From NCBI RefSeq assembly GCF_004403065.1, contig NZ_SOHA01000038.1:1-50032 (forward strand): a stretch of 50,032 nt of DNA, given 5' to 3'. The notes below the pieces were generated by a model. That model had not been told where the DNA came from. It saw only the letters and a program-made list of their open reading frames with translations, and made no database searches. Made by a program: the position numbers and the translations under genes. Position 1 is the first letter of the stretch; each line of letters starts with the position of its first letter. The DNA comes from Cryobacterium cryoconiti. Lineage in GTDB: Bacteria > Actinomycetota > Actinomycetes > Actinomycetales > Microbacteriaceae. This document shows positions 1 through 7,504 of this stretch, one piece after another.

Positions 1-65
1 ATACGGGATTCGAACCCGTGTACACGGCTTTGCAGGCCGTTGCCTCGCCTCTCGGCCAACCCACC
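1..65 (-). tRNA. tRNA-Cys (GCA), 3' end cut off by window edge
   Basis: Read on the minus strand, the 5' acceptor GGTGGGT starts at 65. It is followed by a D-arm, an anticodon loop CTGCAAA with anticodon GCA, and a T-arm containing GGTTCGAATCC. The window begins inside the 3' acceptor strand, so the last bases, discriminator and 3' end are missing. It lies 49 nt downstream of tRNA-Gly on the same strand and is probably co-transcribed with it. Confidence 0.93.
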
Positions 66-114
66 ACTTGGGATTCGTATCAAAAAGAACCGGCCTTTCA
101 GCCGATTCCATTCG

Positions 115-186
115 AGCGGATGACGAGATTCGAACTCGCGACCCTCACCTTGGCAAGGTGATGCGCTACCACTGCGCCACATCCGC
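115..186 (-). tRNA. tRNA-Gly (GCC)
   Basis: On the minus strand the 7-bp acceptor GCGGATG pairs with CATCCGC. The D-arm contains GGCGCAGTGGTAG, the anticodon loop is TTGCCAA (anticodon GCC) and the T-arm contains GAGTTCGAATCTC. The discriminator base is T, as usual for bacterial glycine tRNAs. The CCA end is not encoded. It precedes tRNA-Cys in a short tRNA operon driven from the promoter at 215-244. Confidence 0.96.
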
Positions 187-214
187 AACTGCACACATTT
201 CTGCGCGCTTGAAA

Positions 215-244
215 ACTCTAGCGGATAGGCCCGTGCATATTCAA
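215..244 (-). promoter_or_regulatory. Promoter of the tRNA-Gly/tRNA-Cys operon
   Basis: On the minus strand a -35 TTGAAT (239-244) and a -10 TAGAGT (215-220) are separated by 18 nt. This would start transcription about 20 nt before the tRNA-Gly 5' end. Both hexamers match the housekeeping sigma consensus reasonably well. The call is by eye. Confidence 0.6.
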
Positions 245-338
245 ACCGAGCCGCACCGGCGTGTTGCCTGCTCTCGATGTGCGCCAGTCGTCCGCTCTGG
301 GCTAGTGTTAGAACTCGTGGTTGCAGCTCTGGCCACAT

Positions 339-411
339 GGGCGATTGGCGCAGTTGGTAGCGCGCTTCCTTCACACGGAAGAGGTCATCGGTTCGAGTCC
401 GGTATCGCCCA
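339..411 (+). tRNA. tRNA-Val (CAC)
   Basis: The acceptor GGGCGAT pairs with ATCGCCC (404-410) and the discriminator is A411. The anticodon stem is CTTCC/GGAAG around loop TTCACAC, giving anticodon CAC (valine). The T-arm contains CGGTTCGAGTCCG. CCA is not encoded. A possible -10 (TAGTGT, 303-308) lies about 30 nt upstream. The gene is divergent from tRNA-Gly and followed directly by a strong terminator. Confidence 0.96.
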
Positions 412-417
412 CACGAG

Positions 418-445
418 AAAAAGCCCCGGATTTCCGGGGCTTTTT
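418..445 (+). terminator. Intrinsic terminator after tRNA-Val
   Basis: A 13-bp perfect stem (AAAAAGCCCCGGA against TCCGGGGCTTTTT) with a 2-nt TT spacer ends in a run of T. The A/T flanks make it work in both directions, so it may also terminate the small membrane-protein gene on the minus strand that ends at 485. Confidence 0.9.
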
Positions 446-484
446 CATTTGTCCGCTTACTCCGTCATTCGGCGAGCAGCGTGA

Positions 485-646
485 TCAGGCTCGGTTTCCC
501 GAGATCACGCGAGCGAGCCAGACGATCAGGGCGATCACGGCGAGAACGATGCCGACCCAGATGAGGAAGTTGAGCGACTCAACGAATCCTCCCGTGAGCA
601 GTAGAACGATGGCGACAATAGCGACGATGACGAGGAGGACATTCAT
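485..646 (-). CDS. Small hydrophobic membrane protein (53 aa)
   Basis: A 53-residue protein made almost entirely of two membrane-spanning stretches (about residues 2-18 and 25-46) separated by the loop GGFVESLN, with a short basic tail (RVISGNRA). The start at 646 is chosen because GGTGGGGGAG, a good ribosome-binding site, sits just upstream; the longer open frame to 736 would place a hydrophilic and unlikely leader in front. Similar tiny two-helix proteins are common in actinobacteria, but I know of no established function. It lies downstream of csbD on the same strand with a 73-nt gap, so a shared stress or membrane role is possible but is only inference. Confidence 0.7.
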   Translation of the reverse strand: MNVLLVIVAIVAIVLLLTGGFVESLNFLIWVGIVLAVIALIVWLARVISGNRA

Positions 647-719
647 GGTTCTCCCCCACCTTTCATTGGTTGGACTCTCAGTGAAGAACGGTCTGTTCAG
701 TGATGCTTGTGCCTGCCGG

Positions 720-893
720 TCAGTCCTTGAGGGCATCCTTCACGTTCTCTCCGGCCTGCTTGAGGTTCGCCTTGGCCTGGTCGGCTTTGCCTTCCGCTTC
801 CAGACGCTCATTGTCGGTCAGTTTTCCGGCGGCTTCCTTGGCTTTGCCGACGGCTTCCTCGGCGGTGTTCTTGATCTTGTCCGACGCGCTCAT
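720..893 (-). CDS. CsbD family stress protein
   Basis: A 57-residue, highly charged, Ala/Lys/Glu-rich helical protein matching the CsbD family: it begins MSASDKIKNTAEEAVGK and continues with the repeated pattern KxxAGKLTxxxxLEAEGKADQ. CsbD proteins are general-stress proteins of unknown biochemical role, first known from the Bacillus SigB regulon. A good ribosome-binding site (AAAGGA) precedes the ATG at 893; the open frame extends upstream to 1241, but that part overlaps the divergent M50 gene and has no CsbD similarity. A TATACT -10 element lies about 40 nt upstream on the minus strand. Located in the cytoplasm. Confidence 0.9.
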   Translation of the reverse strand: MSASDKIKNTAEEAVGKAKEAAGKLTDNERLEAEGKADQAKANLKQAGENVKDALKD

Positions 894-932
894 GGAGTGG
901 GTCCTTTCGCTCGTACCCGGTGTTGTGTCGTC

Positions 933-938
933 AGTATA
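933..938 (-). promoter_or_regulatory. -10 element of csbD
   Basis: On the minus strand TATACT lies about 40 nt before the csbD start codon, the best -10 match in the divergent 79-bp csbD/M50 intergenic region. I do not see a convincing -35 at 16-18 nt, so an alternative sigma factor cannot be excluded. Confidence 0.5.
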
Positions 939-959
939 AAACTCCCGGCCACGGTCATC

Positions 960-965
960 TAGGCT
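960..965 (+). promoter_or_regulatory. -10 element for a leaderless M50B-like transcript
   Basis: TAGGCT lies 7 nt before the ATG at 973 and there is no Shine-Dalgarno sequence. The transcription start would fall on or next to the start codon. Confidence 0.5.
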
Positions 966-972
966 GACAGGC

Positions 973-1683
973 ATGGACGGGCTGATCGGACTCTGGGGGC
1001 AACTCTCCGCCCGAAATGCCCCTCTTCCCGCGCTCACGGCATGGCTGACCATCGTGGCCGCCGCCGCGCTTGTCCTGGTTCCGGCCGTGTGGCGGGTCAG
1101 CCGCCACGTCATCACGATCGTGCACGAGGGCGGCCACGCTGTCGTGGCGACGTTGAGCGGACGCCGGCTGGGCGGCATCCGTCTGCACTCCGACACGTCG
1201 GGGCTGACCGTGAGCAGCGGGCGCCCGCGCGGCCTCGGCATGGTGCTGACCCTGCTGGCCGGTTACACGGCACCAGCCCTGCTGGGGCTCGGCGCGGCCG
1301 GGATGCTCAGCCACGGCTACGACATCGGCCTGCTGTGGTTGCTGCTGGCCGCCCTCGCGCTGCTGTTGATACAGATCCGCAACTGGTTCGGGCTCTGGTC
1401 TGTGCTCGTCACAGCCGGCCTGGTCTTCGGAATCACGTGGTTCGGGTCTCCCCCGGTGCAGAGCGTCTTCGCCCTGCTGCTCACGGCGTTCCTGCTCTTC
1501 GGAGCCGTGCGCACGGTTGTCGAGCTGCAACGTTCACGGTCCAGAAGCCGCGGCGGCGCATCGGACGCCGACCAGCTGGCACGTCTGACCCACCTGCCGG
1601 GCGTGGTCTGGGTGGCCGTGTTCTTCGCCGCGACCGTGGCGTGCGCCGGGTTCGCCGCCCGGTTCCTCGGCCTGCTGGCCTGA
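973..1683 (+). CDS. M50B-like integral membrane zinc metalloprotease family protein
   Basis: A 236-residue polytopic membrane protein. Residues 51-55 are HEGGH, the HExxH zinc-binding motif of intramembrane M50 peptidases, at the end of the first helix. The GGRxxGIRLHxDxSGLT segment (about 63-80) and RNWFG (136-140) fit the actinobacterial M50B-like family (Pfam Peptidase_M50B). About six hydrophobic segments follow. Site-2-type proteases cleave transmembrane anchors, but the substrate of this small family is not known, so activity is inferred from the motif only. The ATG at 973 lies 7 nt after a -10-like TAGGCT with no ribosome-binding site, suggesting a leaderless transcript. It is convergent with the GNAT gene. 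Confidence 0.85.
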   Translation: MDGLIGLWGQLSARNAPLPALTAWLTIVAAAALVLVPAVWRVSRHVITIVHEGGHAVVATLSGRRLGGIRLHSDTSGLTVSSGRPRGLGMVLTLLAGYTAPALLGLGAAGMLSHGYDIGLLWLLLAALALLLIQIRNWFGLWSVLVTAGLVFGITWFGSPPVQSVFALLLTAFLLFGAVRTVVELQRSRSRSRGGASDADQLARLTHLPGVVWVAVFFAATVACAGFAARFLGLLA

Positions 1684-1708
1684 ACCGGACGGTCGAGGGG
1701 CCTCAGCC

Positions 1709-2212
1709 TCAGTCGATCGCCGGCACAGCGTATTTGAAGCCGACGTGGGACGGCGTGAAACCCAACCGTTCATAGAACCGGTGCGCATCGCCGCGGGCGG
1801 CGTCCGAGGTGAGTTGCACGAGGTGTGCGCCGAAGGCCGGGGCATTGCACGTCGCCCACTCGATCATCGCCCCGCCGAGCCCTCGGCTCCTCTGATCTGA
1901 TCGCACCCGAACGGCCTCGATCTGCAACCGGGAGGACCCGACGCGGGAGAGCCCGGGGATGACGGTGAGCTGCATGGTGGCGACCACATCGCCCTGGAGC
2001 GACGTCGCGACCAGCAGCTGCTGCGCCGGATCGGCGTCGATTGCGGCGAAGGCCCGCTCGTAGGCGGGCCGGTCTTCCGTCTTGCCCGTGTCGCCTCGGG
2101 ACGCGCTGATGGAATCATCCGCGAGAAGCCCCACGATGGCAGTCAGGTCCCGCAGCGCAGCACGCCGAAGGATCGCAGAACCGGAGGGAAGGGTAAGGGT
2201 GACGTCGTCCAT
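1709..2212 (-). CDS. GNAT family N-acetyltransferase
   Basis: A 167-residue single-domain GCN5-related acetyltransferase. The acetyl-CoA binding motif A is visible as QRSRGLGG (107-114), preceded by the beta-4 strand LQIEAVRVRSD and followed by the helix AMIEWA. The C-terminal RFYERLGF (about 145-152) is the usual motif B end. The substrate cannot be told from sequence; similar proteins acetylate small amines or protein N-termini. A CATAGT hexamer ends 6 nt before the ATG, so transcription may start at the start codon, although GGTGG there could also serve as a ribosome-binding site. It is convergent with the M50 gene, with a 25-bp gap. Confidence 0.88.
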   Translation of the reverse strand: MDDVTLTLPSGSAILRRAALRDLTAIVGLLADDSISASRGDTGKTEDRPAYERAFAAIDADPAQQLLVATSLQGDVVATMQLTVIPGLSRVGSSRLQIEAVRVRSDQRSRGLGGAMIEWATCNAPAFGAHLVQLTSDAARGDAHRFYERLGFTPSHVGFKYAVPAID

Positions 2213-2218
2213 CCACCG

Positions 2219-2224
2219 ACTATG
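2219..2224 (-). promoter_or_regulatory. -10 element for the GNAT gene, leaderless layout
   Basis: On the minus strand CATAGT is followed by 6 nt (CGGTGG) and the ATG at 2212. This matches the spacing seen at several other genes in this window. Confidence 0.4.
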
Positions 2225-2287
2225 TCAGACACGCGGTATGGGCTTTCGTCGGCGCTGCCTTGACCTGCCGCCCGCGCCCGCGCCCGC

Positions 2288-2293
2288 TAGCCT
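2288..2293 (+). promoter_or_regulatory. -10 element for the 63-aa gene, leaderless layout
   Basis: TAGCCT followed by exactly 6 nt (GAGGCC) and then the ATG at 2300. The same hexamer and spacing occur at dut. Confidence 0.45.
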
Positions 2294-2299
2294 GAGGCC

Positions 2300-2491
2300 A
2301 TGTCAACTGCGGAGATCGACTCGACACGACGTTGGATGTGGGTTTTCGGAATCGTCTTCAGCGTGACGATTCTTGCGCTCGGCCTGTGGCTGAGCCTGGC
2401 CACCGGAGAGTGGATCGCCCTTCTCTGCGCGTCAGGGCTGGTTGCACTCCCCGTCGGGGGCGTGGCCCTCCGCTCTCGCAGATCGTGTTAG
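2300..2491 (+). CDS. Small two-helix membrane protein (63 aa)
   Basis: A 63-residue protein with a charged N-terminus (MSTAEIDSTRRW), two hydrophobic segments (about 13-32 and 36-56) and a basic tail (LRSRRSC). I do not recognise the family. Support for it being real is the actinobacterial codon usage and the TAGCCT-6 nt-ATG layout. It stands alone between the GNAT gene and an intergenic stretch with a short tandem repeat. Confidence 0.5.
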   Translation: MSTAEIDSTRRWMWVFGIVFSVTILALGLWLSLATGEWIALLCASGLVALPVGGVALRSRRSC

Positions 2492-2610
2492 TCGCCCGAG
2501 CAGGCTCACGATGGTCAGTGTTCGAGGCGTGGTCGCCGCGTTGTCGAATTCCCCGTGACAGCCGGATCTGGGGCCACGATCGCCCCCTGGGACCTGGGCA
2601 CTGCCGTCTG

Positions 2611-2648
2611 AGCTCTACCTGCTTCAGCTCTACCTGCTTCAGCTCTGG
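2611..2648. repeat. 15-bp direct tandem repeat
   Basis: AGCTCTACCTGCTTC occurs twice in tandem (2611-2625 and 2626-2640), followed by a partial third unit (AGCTCTGG). It lies in the otherwise featureless 240-bp gap between the 63-aa gene and the DUF222/HNH gene. Confidence 0.85.
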
Positions 2649-2731
2649 CCGCAGCCCGTGTGCGCTCCCCTGGTCGTGCGGAGCGAGTCACCCTGGGCGC
2701 AGTACTGGGTCCACGGCGGCCGAACCTCCGA

Positions 2732-4054
2732 CTAGAAGGGTGCGGGTTCGGGCGTTTCGCCTGAGTCGGACCCCGGCTCGGGCTCCGGCTCCGGCTCCGG
2801 TTCCGCAGGGGGCGTGGCCGGTTTCGCGGCCGTCGATGCCGAGTGGATGATCGTGGCCGGCTCGCTCACGAACGTGCGGCCGGTCGGCGATGTCCACTCC
2901 AGCAGCCCGTCACCGAGATGCACCACCCGCCACCCGGTCTCGCTCTTGAGCGCATGACACGCCCGGCACAGGTGCGCGAGGTTGTCGTGCGCGGTCACAC
3001 CGTCGAACTGCCAATCCACGGAATGGTCGAGGTCGCAGTGCGCGGCCGATTTGTTGCAGCCCGGGAACCGGCAGGTTTTGTCGCGCACCCGCAGTAACCG
3101 TTTCAGGTCTTTTGGCACCTTGTATCGGTCCCGCCCGACGGAGAGCACGGCGCCTGTTTCCGGGTGCACCAGGATGCGGGTGAAGCTCGGCGCCCCGGCC
3201 GCGATTCTCCGGGCCGTGTCCGGGTCGATCGGCCCGTACCCCTCCAGGAACCCCGGCTCCTCACTGAGCCCCATCAACGTGAGCACCGGAACGGTCACAT
3301 TCACCGCACCCCGGATGCCCTTGCCGACCCCGGACGGGGTGACCCCGTCGAGGATCACGTCGGCGAACACATCCGCCGTCAACTGCGTCAGCGTGCGTTC
3401 CTCGCCCGAACCCTGCAGGCTCAACGCGGCCAGCGTGACCCGCTCGAACGCCCCGGCGACCTTCTCCGCACTGTCATAGAGCGTCAGCGACGCCATGCCG
3501 TCGGGTTCGGGCTCGAAGAACACCGCCCGGTCCCGCACCGACTTCTGGTGCCGGGCCCTGATCGTCTCCGGGTGCAGGCGTTCCCGCAGCAACCGCGCCC
3601 GGTACTTCAGCTTCGACGCCGTCACCGTGCCCGCCGCACGCAGCACCGCCGCCTCGAACGCCGGCTTCGCCTCCTCGGGCACCGACCAGGCCTGATTGAT
3701 CACCGCCCGCGCATGCTGATAACTGATCTCCCCGGCCGCCAACGCGACCCGGGTCGCGGGGAGCTCGACGGCCAGGGCCCGGCTCTCCGCGATCAGGTTC
3801 TCCGCCGTGCGCCGCGGAATGCGGATCGTGCACGCCAACTCGCTCACGAACTCCCGCTCCGCGACCTCGGCCGCGTCCCACCGGGACCCCGGCAGCCGCA
3901 CGGCCGCGTTCGCCCGCGCCTGCCCGAACCGCCGGCCTGCCTCGACCAGCTCCGCCCGACGCGCAAAGGCCTGCGCGATGGCCCGTTCGGCCTCCGCGAT
4001 CGCTTCGAAATGCGCCGCGAGAGCCTCCTGCTCGGCGATGAATGACGGCTTCAT
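2732..4054 (-). CDS. DUF222 and HNH endonuclease domain protein (13E12 repeat family), copy A
   Basis: A 440-residue protein. The N-terminal two-thirds is the alpha-helical DUF222 region. Residues about 328-376 form a zinc-type HNH nuclease: CxxxxC (328 and 333) followed by AHCDLDHSVDW, the HDNLAHLCRACH segment and KSETGW. The C-terminus is a low-complexity Pro/Glu tail encoded by tandem GGCTCC repeats (2781-2804). The start at 4054 is preferred over 4096 because the family begins near MKPSFIAEQ. These genes are multicopy in many actinobacteria, were first described as the mycobacterial 13E12 repeats, and are thought to be selfish or phage-derived nucleases; a cellular role is not established. 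A nearly identical copy lies at 49516-50032 on the same strand. Confidence 0.93.
   Translation of the reverse strand: MKPSFIAEQEALAAHFEAIAEAERAIAQAFARRAELVEAGRRFGQARANAAVRLPGSRWDAAEVAEREFVSELACTIRIPRRTAENLIAESRALAVELPATRVALAAGEISYQHARAVINQAWSVPEEAKPAFEAAVLRAAGTVTASKLKYRARLLRERLHPETIRARHQKSVRDRAVFFEPEPDGMASLTLYDSAEKVAGAFERVTLAALSLQGSGEERTLTQLTADVFADVILDGVTPSGVGKGIRGAVNVTVPVLTLMGLSEEPGFLEGYGPIDPDTARRIAAGAPSFTRILVHPETGAVLSVGRDRYKVPKDLKRLLRVRDKTCRFPGCNKSAAHCDLDHSVDWQFDGVTAHDNLAHLCRACHALKSETGWRVVHLGDGLLEWTSPTGRTFVSEPATIIHSASTAAKPATPPAEPEPEPEPEPGSDSGETPEPAPF
2803..3239. repeat. Long direct repeat, copy A (within HNH gene)
   Basis: This 437-bp segment aligns without gaps to 49596-50032 (constant offset 46,793). 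By eye I count 17 substitutions. Thirteen are synonymous, one changes Ile to Val, and three fall in a single codon changing Arg to Gln. Both copies have the same orientation. The repeat probably continues beyond the window on the copy B side. Confidence 0.95.
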
Positions 4055-4167
4055 GAGACACACGTTACGGGCACCCACCGACATTCCCGGCGGCATCCGC
4101 CCGGCCCCGAACGCCCTGTGGATAACCCGATCAGGGCGACATTGTGGAGGAATCGACCGAAGCTCGA

Positions 4168-4209
4168 CAGCCCCGGCTACAGCCCCGGCTACGGACCCAG
4201 CCCCGGCTG
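4168..4209. repeat. Short tandem CAGCCCCGGCTA repeats
   Basis: The 12-bp unit CAGCCCCGGCTA occurs twice in tandem (4168-4191), and after a 6-bp spacer a third near copy follows (4198-4209). It lies between the DUF2071 stop codon and the HNH start. Confidence 0.75.
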
Positions 4210-4213
4210 CAGC

Positions 4214-4945
4214 TCAGCCGGCAGCGCCGAACCAGGTCGTGACACCGGGTGAATAGAGCACGGAATCCGGCGCGCGGGCGGCCAGCCCGGGGAAACCGGC
4301 CACGGCGAGCAGGGTGTCGTCAAGACTCACCAGCTCGGCCTCGAAAAGATCCCACGGCTCGTGGTGGTTACGCAGGTGCACCGTGCGCCCCCGCGTGCGA
4401 GTGAAGAGAGCCCAGCGCGCGGTGAGGAAGTCGGCGAGCGGGTCTCCGACCACCGGGCGCATGGTCGGCCGCACCACGATCTCGGTGTGCGCCCCTGCAG
4501 CGAGGTGGCGACGGGAGGTGTAGTGGTACTCCCCCGACACGACCTCGAGCCGGGTGCGCGACCACATGTACGGGATCGAGAAGAGCGCCCGGGCGGCCAG
4601 CACGGCCGCGAGGCGGGAAGCTTCCAGGGAGACGAAGACAACGCCGCGGTGACCATTCGCGTCGACCGCGTACAGGCGCACGTTCACCTCGACGAAGGTG
4701 CCGAAATACGGGATGGGCGGGCTACCGAAGACGGTGGCGCGGTCGAGCACGAACGGAATCAACCCGACCCAGCTGGTTCCGTCGAATTCGTCCGGAACGA
4801 GACCCTCCGGCAACAGGGGTGCCACGAGGTCTGCGTCCACGCGCCAGTGCAGGAACATCAGATTCGACCAGCGTTGGCTGGAGGAGGCCCGCCCCGCGAG
4901 CCGGGGCGCGACCGCCGAGATCGGGTCCATCGCGGCATCCGTCAT
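4214..4945 (-). CDS. DUF2071 (YqjF-like) protein
   Basis: A 243-residue protein of the DUF2071 family, recognisable from the N-terminal signature NLMFLHWRVDADLVAPLLPEG (about 28-48), then VGLIPFVL and the conserved FxEVNVRLYA segment. The family has a beta-rich fold related to acetoacetate decarboxylase, but no enzymatic role has been proved. The start at 4945 is set by AAGGGAGAG immediately upstream; the open frame continues 61 codons further without family similarity. Divergent from the choline operon, with a 354-bp spacer between them; whether they share regulation is unknown. Confidence 0.85.
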   Translation of the reverse strand: MTDAAMDPISAVAPRLAGRASSSQRWSNLMFLHWRVDADLVAPLLPEGLVPDEFDGTSWVGLIPFVLDRATVFGSPPIPYFGTFVEVNVRLYAVDANGHRGVVFVSLEASRLAAVLAARALFSIPYMWSRTRLEVVSGEYHYTSRRHLAAGAHTEIVVRPTMRPVVGDPLADFLTARWALFTRTRGRTVHLRNHHEPWDLFEAELVSLDDTLLAVAGFPGLAARAPDSVLYSPGVTTWFGAAG

Positions 4946-5299
4946 CTGGAACTCTCCCTTGCTCAGCGTGCTGCACCGAGCACCCTGAGGAACTCCGTGC
5001 GGGTTAATGCTACTCGCCCGGGAACCGGTTCCACCCCACTGACGCGAAGCCGTTCCTGGACCGGAAATACCGCTGAACCTGCGTTTTTGCTGGCAGCGGA
5101 TGCGGGGTTCCGCCGTCATACCCCCCATTATGGAGGGTCAGCCAATTGTCACCTTCCTCGGATGAGGACGGCCAGGACCCGCTATCCACGATGGAGGCGA
5201 CAGTTCCTTGAGCCCTGTGGATTGCTGCTCATCCCCCGCGCACGACTGCGCACACCCCCGCCCCGGACTACCCGTCACCCGATAAGGACGCGCGAAACC
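4946..5299. other. 354-bp divergent intergenic region upstream of the bet operon
   Basis: No gene is supported here. It holds the ribosome-binding site of the DUF2071 gene, an imperfect hairpin at 5120-5138, and AAGGA about 10 nt before the betT start. I could not place a confident sigma-70 promoter. The length suggests that it carries the operators controlling the choline operon. Confidence 0.6.
5120..5138. promoter_or_regulatory. Inverted repeat upstream of the bet operon, possible operator
   Basis: ACCCCCCA and TGGAGGGT pair 7 of 8 positions around a 3-nt loop (TTA). It lies 162 nt before the betT start. No regulator gene such as betI is adjacent, so the binding protein, if any, is unknown. 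Confidence 0.3.
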
Positions 5300-7504
5300 A
5301 TGGCCGAACTGCCCCCTTCCATTCCCCCTGCCCCGGGCCGGTCCGATCCCGGCCCAAGCCCGACAGGCGCCACAGGAACCGGCATCACAGGAACCGACAC
5401 CACCAGCACCACTGGCCTCCCCCCGGTACCCGCCGCCACCCGGGTGAACAAGACCGTCTTCTCCGGCTCCGCCGCCGGCGTCATCATCATCGCCCTGTGG
5501 GCCATCCTCCTGCCCGAGAACGCCGACCAGGTCATCGGCTCCGTCGTGACCTGGGTCTCCACGAATCTGGGCTGGTACTACTTCCTGATCGTCACCCTCG
5601 TGGTGATCTTCGTGCTTGGCGCGGCCATCTCCCGCGTCGGCAAAACAAGGCTCGGCCCCGACCATTCCCGACCCCAATTCAGCCTGTTCACCTGGTCGGC
5701 CATGCTGTTCGCGGCCGGAATCGGCATCGACCTGATGTTCTTCTCGGTGTCCGAACCCGTCAGCCAGTACCTGGCGCCACCCACCGGTGACGGCAGCACC
5801 GTGGAAGCGGCACGCCAGGCCATGGTCTGGACCCTGTTCCACTACGGGATCACCGGCTGGGCGCTCTACGCCCTGATGGGGCTTGCCCTCGGGTATTTCG
5901 CCTACCGGCACAACCTGCCCCTGAGTATCCGTTCGGCCCTGTACCCGATCTTCGGCAAGCGAATCCACGGGCCGATCGGCCACGCGGTCGACATCGCCGC
6001 GGTTCTCGGCACCATCTTCGGCATCGCCACGTCGCTCGGAATCGGCGTGGTGCAGTTGAACTACGGTCTGACCTTCATGTTCGACATGCCCGAGAACGTC
6101 TGGGTGCAGGGTTCCCTGATCCTGCTATCGGTCGCCATGGCCGCGATCTCCGTGCTCTCCGGCGTGGAGAAGGGAATCCGTCGACTGTCCGAGCTGAACG
6201 TCATCCTGGCCGTGGGCCTGATGCTGTTCGTGCTGATCGTGGGCAATACCAGTTTTCTGCTCGACGCCATCGTGCAGAACATCGGCGACACACTGAGCCG
6301 GTTCCCGGGCATGACCCTGGACACCTTCGCCTACGATCGCCCGGATGCCTGGATGAACGGCTGGACGCTCTTCTTCTGGGCCTGGTGGATCGCCTGGGCG
6401 CCGTTCGTCGGGCTGTTCCTGGCCCGCATCTCACGCGGACGGACCATCCGCGAGTTCGTCGCCGGCACGATGATCATCCCCTTCGCATTCATCCTGATCT
6501 GGATCTCCGTCTTCGGGAACAGCGCCCTCGCCGTCGTCATCGGCGGCGACGCCGGCTTCGGCGACGTCGCCATGAATTCGCCCGAGCGGGGGTTCTACTC
6601 GTTGCTGGCCGAGTTCCCCGCAGCGCCGTTCAGCGCCGCGGTCGCCACCTTCACCGGGCTGCTGTTCTACGTCACCTCCGCCGATTCCGGTGCCCTGGTG
6701 ATGGCGAACTTCACCTCGCACTTGAAGGATGCCGATTCCGACGGCCCGAAGTGGCTGCGCCTGTTCTGGGCGGTCACCACGGGCGTGCTGACGCTGTCCA
6801 TGCTGCTGGTGGGCGGCATCCCGACCCTGCAGAACGCGACCATCATCATGGGGCTGCCGTTCTCGGCCGTGCTTCTGTTCATCATGCTGGGCCTGTACAA
6901 AGCTCTCCGGGTCGAACAGTCGCTCACCGACAGCTACCGGCAGAGCCTGCCCGGACTGCTGTCGGGCCGGTCGGCGGACACGGCCCGCGGCCGCAACTGG
7001 CGGCACCGTCTCTCCCGTGCCATGACCTATCCCGGCCAGCGCCAGGCCGAACGATTCGCGGCCGAGGTGGCCCAGCCCGCCTTGCAGGACGTGCACGACG
7101 AACTGGTCACCCAGGGTGCCGACGTCTCCCTCAGCCAGGGTGTGGTGGAGGGGCTGCGGATTCCGCACCTCGACCTGCTCGTCGGAATGGGCGATGAGCG
7201 CGGATTCAAGTATCAGATCTACCCCGTGCAGTACGACACCCCGACGTATGCCGTCCGCTCGGCGTCCTCGGGTGCCAAGTACTACCGCATGGAGGTGTTC
7301 TCCCTGGAGGGCAGCCACGGCTACGACCTGATGGGTTACAACAAGGAGCAGGTCATCACGGACGTTCTCGACCACTACGAGACGCACCTGGACTTCCTGC
7401 ATCTGAACCGGGAAAACCCCGGCGGCAACACCCTGGTGGCAGACGATCACCTGGCCAAAGACAATTGGGAAGCCGACTTCGAGTCGGAAGAGGTAACACA
7501 GTGA
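5300..7504 (+). CDS. betT: BCCT family choline/betaine transporter, BetT type
   Basis: A 734-residue secondary transporter for choline with 12 predicted membrane helices. AAGIGIDLMFFSVSEPVSQY (138-157) is characteristic of BetT-type carriers. The BCCT tryptophan-rich segment WTLFFWAWWIAWAPFVGLF spans 355-373. The Pro/Thr/Gly-rich cytoplasmic N-terminus is about 45 residues. The C-terminal soluble region of roughly 200 residues is long, as in E. coli BetT, where the tail governs osmotic activation. ATG 5300 has AAGGA about 10 nt upstream; a much longer open frame to 4361 runs through the DUF2071 gene and is not real. The stop overlaps the betB start by 4 bp (GTGA), so the genes are translationally coupled. 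Confidence 0.93.
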   Translation: MAELPPSIPPAPGRSDPGPSPTGATGTGITGTDTTSTTGLPPVPAATRVNKTVFSGSAAGVIIIALWAILLPENADQVIGSVVTWVSTNLGWYYFLIVTLVVIFVLGAAISRVGKTRLGPDHSRPQFSLFTWSAMLFAAGIGIDLMFFSVSEPVSQYLAPPTGDGSTVEAARQAMVWTLFHYGITGWALYALMGLALGYFAYRHNLPLSIRSALYPIFGKRIHGPIGHAVDIAAVLGTIFGIATSLGIGVVQLNYGLTFMFDMPENVWVQGSLILLSVAMAAISVLSGVEKGIRRLSELNVILAVGLMLFVLIVGNTSFLLDAIVQNIGDTLSRFPGMTLDTFAYDRPDAWMNGWTLFFWAWWIAWAPFVGLFLARISRGRTIREFVAGTMIIPFAFILIWISVFGNSALAVVIGGDAGFGDVAMNSPERGFYSLLAEFPAAPFSAAVATFTGLLFYVTSADSGALVMANFTSHLKDADSDGPKWLRLFWAVTTGVLTLSMLLVGGIPTLQNATIIMGLPFSAVLLFIMLGLYKALRVEQSLTDSYRQSLPGLLSGRSADTARGRNWRHRLSRAMTYPGQRQAERFAAEVAQPALQDVHDELVTQGADVSLSQGVVEGLRIPHLDLLVGMGDERGFKYQIYPVQYDTPTYAVRSASSGAKYYRMEVFSLEGSHGYDLMGYNKEQVITDVLDHYETHLDFLHLNRENPGGNTLVADDHLAKDNWEADFESEEVTQ

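Noticed and set aside
4113..4128. Sequence TGTGGATAA resembling a DnaA box
   Set aside because: A single copy with no AT-rich region, no second box and no dnaA/dnaN neighbours. It is not evidence of a replication origin.
4361..5299. N-terminal extension of the BCCT transporter frame
   Set aside because: The extra residues are Arg-rich, antisense to the DUF2071 gene, and lie upstream of a better start at 5300 with a ribosome-binding site.
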